This document shows, in pieces, positions 6,830-11,233 of a stretch of DNA of 11,233 nucleotides (the stretch's first letter is position 1; every line of letters starts with the position of its first letter). The position numbers and the translations under genes are program-made. The stretch covers positions 1 to 11,233 of the forward strand of contig JAEZLD010000126.1 in the NCBI GenBank assembly GCA_023415335.1. Reading direction: 5' to 3'. Source of the DNA: Bacillota bacterium (GTDB lineage: Bacteria; Bacillota; Clostridia; Clostridiales; Caloramatoraceae). The notes below the pieces were generated by a model. The model had not been told where the DNA came from and ran no database searches. It saw only the letters and a program-made list of their open reading frames with translations.

Positions 6830-8092
6830 ATGAACAAACGTTTACAAGTCGATTATGTTAAGGTTCATGATGTTAAGTTTGGTGAGAAAACCGCTCTTGT
6901 TGATGGGGTGCTGACACTGAACAAGGAGGAGCTGTTGAAGGTTGCAGCAAGCGATCTGTTTGGCTCATTGGACATTAAGATTGCTCGTCCTGGTGAAAGC
7001 TGTCGTATTCTGAGTATACACGACGTTATGCAGCCACGCTGTAAGGCAGAGCATCCAGAAGAATCATATCCAGGTATTTGGGGCAAGCTTGCCTTGGCTG
7101 GTGATGGATTGACAGTAGCTCTAAAAGGCGTTGTTGTTTCAGATATATACTATGCTAAATGTAATATTAAGTATTACCTGGATATGGGCGGCCCATGTGC
7201 AGAGTACAGTAACTTCTCACGCCACTTCCATGTATGTATTGATGCTACACCTGGTGGAGGAGTTTCTGATGCTACGTATGCAGAAGCGCTTAAGCATGCT
7301 TCATTAAGTGTGAACGTATATCTTGCAAAGCTCGCAATTGGTATGAAGCCTGATGAAACTGAGGTATTTGAATGTAAACCTGTTGACCCAGCTAAAAAGC
7401 TACCTAAGGTAGCCTATCTGGTAACACATATGGCTTCCCACGATACCTGGAATTTCTTGTACTATGGACAGAGTGCATTAAACTTCCTGCCATTTGTAGT
7501 ACAGCCAACTGAAATCCTCGATGGTGCTATGGTTTGGCGCTACTGGGAGCCTAACTATTATCTTCAAAATGAGGTCTACATTAAGGAGCTTATGAAGCGC
7601 CATGGCAAGGACCTTGAGTTTGTTGGTATTGTATTTGCAAATAACGTAATGAAGATTGACGGTAAGGATACCATGGGTATGATTGCAGCTAATGTCTGCA
7701 AGGAAACATTTGGTGCAGACTGTGTTATGCTGAACAAATCAGGTATGGGACATTGCCAGCTGGATTCCGCACTGGCATTTAACTGGTGTGAGAAGCTTGG
7801 AATGCCTACTGTTTTAAATCTGTCTGCTGTTTCCAATGACCAGCCTGGAGACATGCTGGTAATTGCTGACCCTGCTGTGGATGCAGTAATTAACAGCGGA
7901 AGAAACTATGATTTAGATCATCCTCGTGTAGAGAGGCTGATTGGCGAAAACTCCAATGTACCTTGTTTGCTTGGTTATGACCCTTGGGGACCGTTCAAGC
8001 ATACAACAAACTTTGCTTATCAGGGTATTTGGTCACAGTTGGGCGATTGCTATGTTACAACAGACAACGATATTGCCAGGGAAGGAGAATAG
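6830..8092 (+). CDS. GrdE/GrdI-like subunit of a component B-type reductase, lacking the pyruvoyl-forming Cys
   Basis: A 420-residue homologue of the GrdE-type subunit that pairs with GrdB in component B of glycine/sarcosine/betaine reductase. The N-terminus (KVHDVKFGEKTALVDGVLTL at 11-30, IARPGESCRI at 51-60, a later PxVxPTEILDGA-like region near 220-233, and RHGKDLEFVGIV at 257-268) follows the GrdE pattern. In GrdE the segment just after DGA carries the Asn-Cys where the proprotein is cleaved and a pyruvoyl group forms. Here that segment (234-248) is a few residues shorter, rich in Trp and Tyr, and has no Cys; the protein has none between Cys182 and Cys290. It is therefore probably not processed. 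I chose ATG 6830, with AAAGG about 12 bases upstream, over the frame-opening GTG at 6794. The stop lies 3 bases before the selenoprotein start. Confidence 0.88.
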   Translation: MNKRLQVDYVKVHDVKFGEKTALVDGVLTLNKEELLKVAASDLFGSLDIKIARPGESCRILSIHDVMQPRCKAEHPEESYPGIWGKLALAGDGLTVALKGVVVSDIYYAKCNIKYYLDMGGPCAEYSNFSRHFHVCIDATPGGGVSDATYAEALKHASLSVNVYLAKLAIGMKPDETEVFECKPVDPAKKLPKVAYLVTHMASHDTWNFLYYGQSALNFLPFVVQPTEILDGAMVWRYWEPNYYLQNEVYIKELMKRHGKDLEFVGIVFANNVMKIDGKDTMGMIAANVCKETFGADCVMLNKSGMGHCQLDSALAFNWCEKLGMPTVLNLSAVSNDQPGDMLVIADPAVDAVINSGRNYDLDHPRVERLIGENSNVPCLLGYDPWGPFKHTTNFAYQGIWSQLGDCYVTTDNDIAREGE

Positions 8093-8095
8093 TAT

Positions 8096-9412
8096 ATGTC
8101 TAAGAAACGCGTAGTTCATTATATTAACCAATTCTATGCTGGTCTGGGCGGCGAAGACACTGCCAGTATTGGTTTGCAATACAAGGATGGCCCGGTTGGT
8201 CCAGGTGCTGCTTTGGCTCAAAGTCTGGGTAGCGAATATGAAATTGTTAAGACCATTATATGCGGTGATAATACCATTGCAGAGCAGCCAGAAACAATCA
8301 TTCCTCAGGTTGTGGATGCAGTGCGCGAGGCAAAGGCTGACCTATTCGTAGCAGGTCCTGGTTTTAACGCTGGACGTTATGGTTTAGGATGTGGATCCAC
8401 AACCGCTGCTGTAACTGAGCAGCTCAAGATTCCGGCTGTAACTGCATTGTTTGCAGAAAACCCTGGAACAGACCTCTACAAGAACCGTTGCTATATATTA
8501 CAGAGTGACAACAATGCACGCCACCTGGTACAGGTTATAAAGCAAATGGCTGCATTTGCAAAGCGCCTGGTGGCAGGGGAGGCTATTCTTGATGGCAAGG
8601 AGGAGCGCTTCCATGGAAGTGGTCCTGCAATCGAAATCAATTATCAGATTCCTGCTGCTCAGCGTGGTATTGATATGCTTCTTTCAAAGTATGGAAAGAA
8701 ACCTTATCAAACAGAGGTAGTTATGCCAAACCATGAGGAAATTCCTGTTCCTGTTTTGAACAAGCCTCTTTCAGAATGCAGGATAGGTATTGTTACTGAT
8801 GGTGGTCTTGTACCTATAGGTAACCCTGATAATCAGGTTCCTACAAACTCCAAGTTTTTCAGAAGATACTCCATCGAGGGTATGGATACATTGGATGCGA
8901 AGGATTGGGAAGTAAGCCATCAGGGCTATAATAATGCATTTGTGCTTCAGGATCCAAACCGTCTAGTTCCTGTTGATGCACTACGTAAACTCGTAAAGAA
9001 AGGTATCATAGGCAGTCTGAACGACGCAATTTATTCTACTGCTGGTGTTATGACGCCAATGGAAAAATGTAAAGAATTTGGAGAAGGTATTGCTCAGGCT
9101 CTGAAGGCAGACCTTTGCGATGCTGCTATTGAAACCTCTACCTGAGGAACCAGCAGTCGTGGCGGGTCCATGATTACTAAGGAAATCCAGCGTGCTGGCA
9201 TACCTGTTATTCAGGTAACTAACCTAACAAAAATTGCAGAAGGTATAGGTTCAAATCGTATTCTGAAAGGCAATAGTGTACTGCATGTGTTTGGTGACCC
9301 AACCTTGCCGCTTCCAAGTGAGCAGGCATACCGTGAAAATCGTGTTCTAAAGGCACTTAACATGCTAGAAAAGGTTCCTGATGAAGGACAGCGCGCTATA
9401 ATAGAGGAATAA
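8096..9412 (+). CDS. GrdB-like selenoprotein (UGA at codon 350 read as selenocysteine)
   Basis: A 438-residue product of the GrdB/GrdF/GrdH family, the selenoprotein subunit of substrate-specific component B. The N-terminus VVHYINQFYAGLGGE (6-20), FVAGPGFNAGRYG (84-96), VTDGGLVPIGNPDN and YSTAGVM all match the family, and the length equals the usual full length. The frame is interrupted only by TGA at 9143-9145, which falls exactly at the family's Sec site in ETST-U-GTSSRGGS. Translation continues in frame to TAA at 9412. A hairpin suited to bacterial Sec insertion follows the UGA. The start ATG has AGGAG 8 bases upstream. Unusually, the positions three and six residues after Sec, normally Cys, are Ser353 and Gly356. 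GrdB accepts the substrate and passes a carboxymethyl-type group to Sec of component A; whether that chemistry applies here is uncertain. Naive gene calling would report two truncated genes. Confidence 0.92.
9143..9175 (+). promoter_or_regulatory. Selenocysteine UGA codon with bacterial SECIS-like hairpin
   Basis: The UGA at 9143-9145 is followed after 9 bases by AGTCGTGG (9155-9162), which pairs with CCATGATT (9168-9175) over 8 bp (two G-U pairs) around the loop CGGGT (9163-9167). The loop begins 17 bases after the UGA and has G as its second base. This agrees with the spacing and loop preference of known bacterial Sec-insertion hairpins. SelB with charged tRNA-Sec would bind here. A weaker alternative, CCA/TGG with loop 9153-9159, begins only a few bases after the UGA and fits less well. 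Confidence 0.8.
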
Positions 9413-9427
9413 GCAAGAACCTCTTAA

Positions 9428-9469
9428 AGGGGCTGTGGCTAAGTGATAAAATCACTGGCCACAGCCCCT
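9428..9469. terminator. Strong hairpin terminator between convergent genes
   Basis: AGGGGCTGTGGC (9428-9439) pairs perfectly with GCCACAGCCCCT (9458-9469) over 12 bp. An inner AGTGAT/ATCACT stem with an AAA loop extends it. It starts 16 bases after the selenoprotein stop and ends 16 bases before the stop end of the convergent 5'-nucleotidase gene. The tails are short: CTCTTAT rightward and TTAAGAG leftward. It probably serves both directions, although the U-tracts are weak for strict intrinsic termination. Confidence 0.8.
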
Positions 9470-9484
9470 CTTATGCGTGGTATA

Positions 9485-10852
9485 TTAATCGAGTATCCGC
9501 TGTATGTGGGCAGATTTTAGAATTTCAGGGTCATTCAGTGTGCGTTCAAGCAAGTCACGTATAAAGCCACGGAAAAACTCTGCATGTGTGTCATCTGTGG
9601 CAAGCTCCGTATAGCCTGTTCCCCGCTGCAGGGAATCGTCGGCCATGCATACATAAGCCCGATCTTCGCTCAGGGGATCTCCGTTTATCAATATTTCAAA
9701 AGGGTTTCTTTGGATTCGGACATTATGGCTGAAGCCGAGAGTTCCAAGTACCTTTCCACGTACACCCGCGCCTTTTCCACTTTGGTGTACAAATTCGCTG
9801 TCCAGTGCGTGGAGGATAGCCTGCTTCAGCTGCCTTCCTGAAACCGGAAAACGGGTAGGATTCAGCTTCGATGGAGAAAGCTCAATAAGCAGTTTCTTCG
9901 AAATCCTACCTTCTATTTCACCCTCCACAATTCCGGAGTTGATAAAGGCAAGCTCACAGGGATAATTGGCATAAAGTGCATCTGCAATAAAGTTAGTCAA
10001 TAAATTTTCCTTCTCAACATCCCATTGCAGGCGGCCTACCTCATATAGAGTTTTATCCAGGCACTCCAGTGCAAGCTGTTCCTGCTGTTTCCACAATTCT
10101 ATCATATCCTTATCAGGCTCCATGGTCATTTCAATCGTCTCTGTGGTCATGTTAACCACCTTTTGTCCCTCTATTGTCAGATGTACCGCACCCAGGTGCT
10201 GCCCAAGGCCGCCTGCCTGACTATAGCGGTCAGAGCTGCAGAGGGAATGGGAATGGCCACCAAGGCAAAGATCGATTTCAGGAAGCTGCTCCAGAAACCA
10301 CTCTTCAGTAGCCAGACCACTGTGGGAAAGCAGGATGCAGAAATCATATTTTCCTTTATTCAGCTCAATTTCCTGTTGAATCTGAGGAAGAGGGTCAATA
10401 GTCATGATATTGCCCATCTGGAAAAACAGATTGTAAGCATTGGGGCGTCTATCGGCGGCATAATAAGGTGATATGCCAATCAACAGGAACCGTACCCCCG
10501 CCCGTTCTATAATTAGGCTTTTGTTTATATTTCCTATCATATTTCCATCATTATCCACAACATTGCACGAAATAAGCGGCAAACCTTCCCTGGAGCAGGC
10601 TGTCAGCGCGTCATGCTCAAGGTCAATTTCGTTGTTGCCGATTGCCATGGCATCAGCACCGGCCTGTTTCATCAGGCGGATAGCTCCTTTGCCGCCAGTC
10701 CCTTGTACAGTAATATCCTTTAAATCACATAGGTCACCGCAGTCAAAATAGAGATCCTCAGACCTCCTATGATGCCTAAGATAGCTTGCAGCCTGTGCAA
10801 GTCCTGTAAAGCTGCTGTGGATGTCATTTGTGTGATAAATAGTTAATTTCAT
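9485..10852 (-). CDS. Cytosolic-type 5'-nucleotidase / metallophosphatase (UshA superfamily, YunD-like)
   Basis: A 455-residue two-domain phosphohydrolase. The N-terminal metallophosphoesterase domain has the two-metal-site motifs HTNDIHS (7-13, D10 and H12), FDCGD (36-40), GNNE (72-75), LLSHSG (174-179) and GGHSH (198-202). The C-terminal part, with NLLTNFIADALYANYP and INSGIVEGEI near the middle, resembles the 5'-nucleotidase substrate-binding domain. GNNE replaces the GNHE usual in UshA and is, as I recall it, also found in YunD-type members. There is no signal peptide, so it should act in the cytoplasm, unlike periplasmic UshA. The natural substrate is unknown; nucleotides or related phosphoesters are likely. 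The start is ATG at 10852, with GGAGG about 7 bases upstream. It is convergent to the reductase operon and probably unrelated to it. Confidence 0.88.
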   Translation of the reverse strand: MKLTIYHTNDIHSSFTGLAQAASYLRHHRRSEDLYFDCGDLCDLKDITVQGTGGKGAIRLMKQAGADAMAIGNNEIDLEHDALTACSREGLPLISCNVVDNDGNMIGNINKSLIIERAGVRFLLIGISPYYAADRRPNAYNLFFQMGNIMTIDPLPQIQQEIELNKGKYDFCILLSHSGLATEEWFLEQLPEIDLCLGGHSHSLCSSDRYSQAGGLGQHLGAVHLTIEGQKVVNMTTETIEMTMEPDKDMIELWKQQEQLALECLDKTLYEVGRLQWDVEKENLLTNFIADALYANYPCELAFINSGIVEGEIEGRISKKLLIELSPSKLNPTRFPVSGRQLKQAILHALDSEFVHQSGKGAGVRGKVLGTLGFSHNVRIQRNPFEILINGDPLSEDRAYVCMADDSLQRGTGYTELATDDTHAEFFRGFIRDLLERTLNDPEILKSAHIQRILD

Positions 10853-10869
10853 CTGTGTTCCTCCGCTTT

Positions 10870-10882
10870 GGTATTTAATACC
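10870..10882. promoter_or_regulatory. Palindrome at the 5'-nucleotidase transcription start
   Basis: GGTATT-T-AATACC is a perfect 6-bp-arm palindrome with a one-base centre. It covers the predicted start point (near 10876) immediately downstream of the -10 box. A further ATAATACC half-like copy at 10883-10890 overlaps the -10. Its place suggests a repressor operator, but the protein is unknown. Confidence 0.4.
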
Positions 10883-10911
10883 ATAATACCACCGTAGTGG
10901 ATGCTTAACAA
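10883..10911 (-). promoter_or_regulatory. Sigma-70-type promoter of the 5'-nucleotidase gene
   Basis: Reading leftward, TTGTTA (10911-10906) and TATTAT (10888-10883) are separated by exactly 17 bases. The bases TGG directly precede the -10, giving an extended -10. The predicted start near 10876 leaves a leader of about 24 bases that includes the GGAGG ribosome site. This is the best-formed promoter in the window. Confidence 0.7.
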
Positions 10912-11057
10912 CTTCCCTTTAACAAGGACAGATATTATTATAATTAAAAGCTTATAGTTGAAATATATGTAAATATGAATCATAATTACTTATAGTGGCA
11001 AATAGAGTTTTTTACATAGTACAGAATTGAATATTTATCATCATAATAAGCCATATG

Positions 11058-11066
11058 CTAATATAA
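11058..11066 (+). promoter_or_regulatory. Possible extended -10 promoter for the aminopeptidase gene
   Basis: Upstream of the aminopeptidase start, TGCTAATAT looks like an extended -10 (TGN followed by TAATAT), giving a leader of roughly 25 bases. No good -35 is seen 17 bases further upstream. The remainder of 10912-11057 is AT-rich with no gene or clear structure. Confidence 0.3.
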
Positions 11067-11096
11067 AAGTATATTTGAATAAGAAAGGATGTTTTT

Positions 11097-11233
11097 ATGA
11101 ACGAGAAAATGTTATGGCAGTACGCGAGACTTGTTATTGGAGTGGGAGTTAATCTTCAAAAGAAACAGACTCTTGTTGTGGGATGTCCTGTTGAATGTGC
11201 ATACTTTGCTCGTATGCTGACAGATGCTGCATA
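11097..11233 (+). CDS. M29-family aminopeptidase, N-terminal 45 codons (runs off the right edge)
   Basis: The frame opens with ATG at 11097, preceded by AGAAAGGA at about 8 bases, and stays open to the window end. The translated start, MNEKMLWQYARLVIGVGVNL followed by QKKQTLVVGCPVECAYFARM, follows the usual N-terminus of clostridial M29 (AmpS/PepS-like, thermophilic-type) metallo-aminopeptidases: xxxYARLIVxVGVNxQKGQTLV followed by PVECAxFAR. The family is about 410 residues, so most of the protein, including all metal ligands, is outside. These enzymes cleave N-terminal amino acids from peptides in the cytoplasm. The gene faces away from the 5'-nucleotidase gene and has its own upstream region. 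Confidence 0.8.
   Translation, partial: MNEKMLWQYARLVIGVGVNLQKKQTLVVGCPVECAYFARMLTDAA

Noticed and set aside
9146..9412. The 80-codon frame beginning at ATG 9170 as a separate small gene
   Set aside because: It is the C-terminal part of the selenoprotein, in the same frame as the upstream part, and has no ribosome site of its own.

Overview
The window looks like chromosomal DNA of an anaerobic, selenium-using Clostridia member, most likely a gut-type Lachnospiraceae. This rests on the short HisG plus HisZ pair, the AT-rich intergenic DNA, strong GGAGG-type ribosome binding sites, a selenoprotein of the glycine/betaine reductase family, and an M29-type aminopeptidase. No genome-level marker names the species, so this placement is inference.

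Layout. Positions 1-2423 (minus strand) carry a compact histidine operon, hisZ-hisG-hisD, with hisD cut by the window edge. Positions 2424-2754 hold its promoter region, an inverted repeat and a leftward terminator. Positions 2755-4277 (minus) hold a TetR-type regulator followed by a short, cysteine-containing GrdB-like protein that lacks the normal N-terminal third. An AT-rich divergent control region (4278-4664) separates these from a rightward operon at 4665-9412: an OFA-type MFS transporter, a radical SAM protein, a GrdE-like protein and a full-length GrdB-like selenoprotein. The selenoprotein is split into two open frames by an in-frame UGA at 9143-9145, which sits exactly at the family's selenocysteine position. 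An 8-bp hairpin with a CGGGU loop (9155-9175) follows it. A strong hairpin terminator (9428-9469) separates this operon from a convergent cytosolic-type 5'-nucleotidase/metallophosphatase gene (9485-10852, minus). The first 45 codons of an M29 aminopeptidase start at 11097 (plus).

The notable unit is 2755-9412. It resembles the substrate-specific component B of glycine/sarcosine/betaine reductases but departs from it in three ways. The GrdE-like protein has no cysteine in the segment where GrdE is normally processed to form its pyruvoyl group. The selenoprotein keeps Sec but has Ser and Gly where the family normally has two Cys residues (UxxSxxG, not UxxCxxC). A divergently transcribed partial paralogue has Cys at the Sec position and keeps one of those lost cysteines. 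Together with a radical SAM protein, an organic-anion-type transporter and a dedicated regulator, this suggests an uncharacterised substrate-inducible selenoenzyme reductase. Components A (GrdA) and C (GrdC/GrdD) are not in the window and would have to act from elsewhere or be unnecessary. The substrate cannot be read from the sequence.
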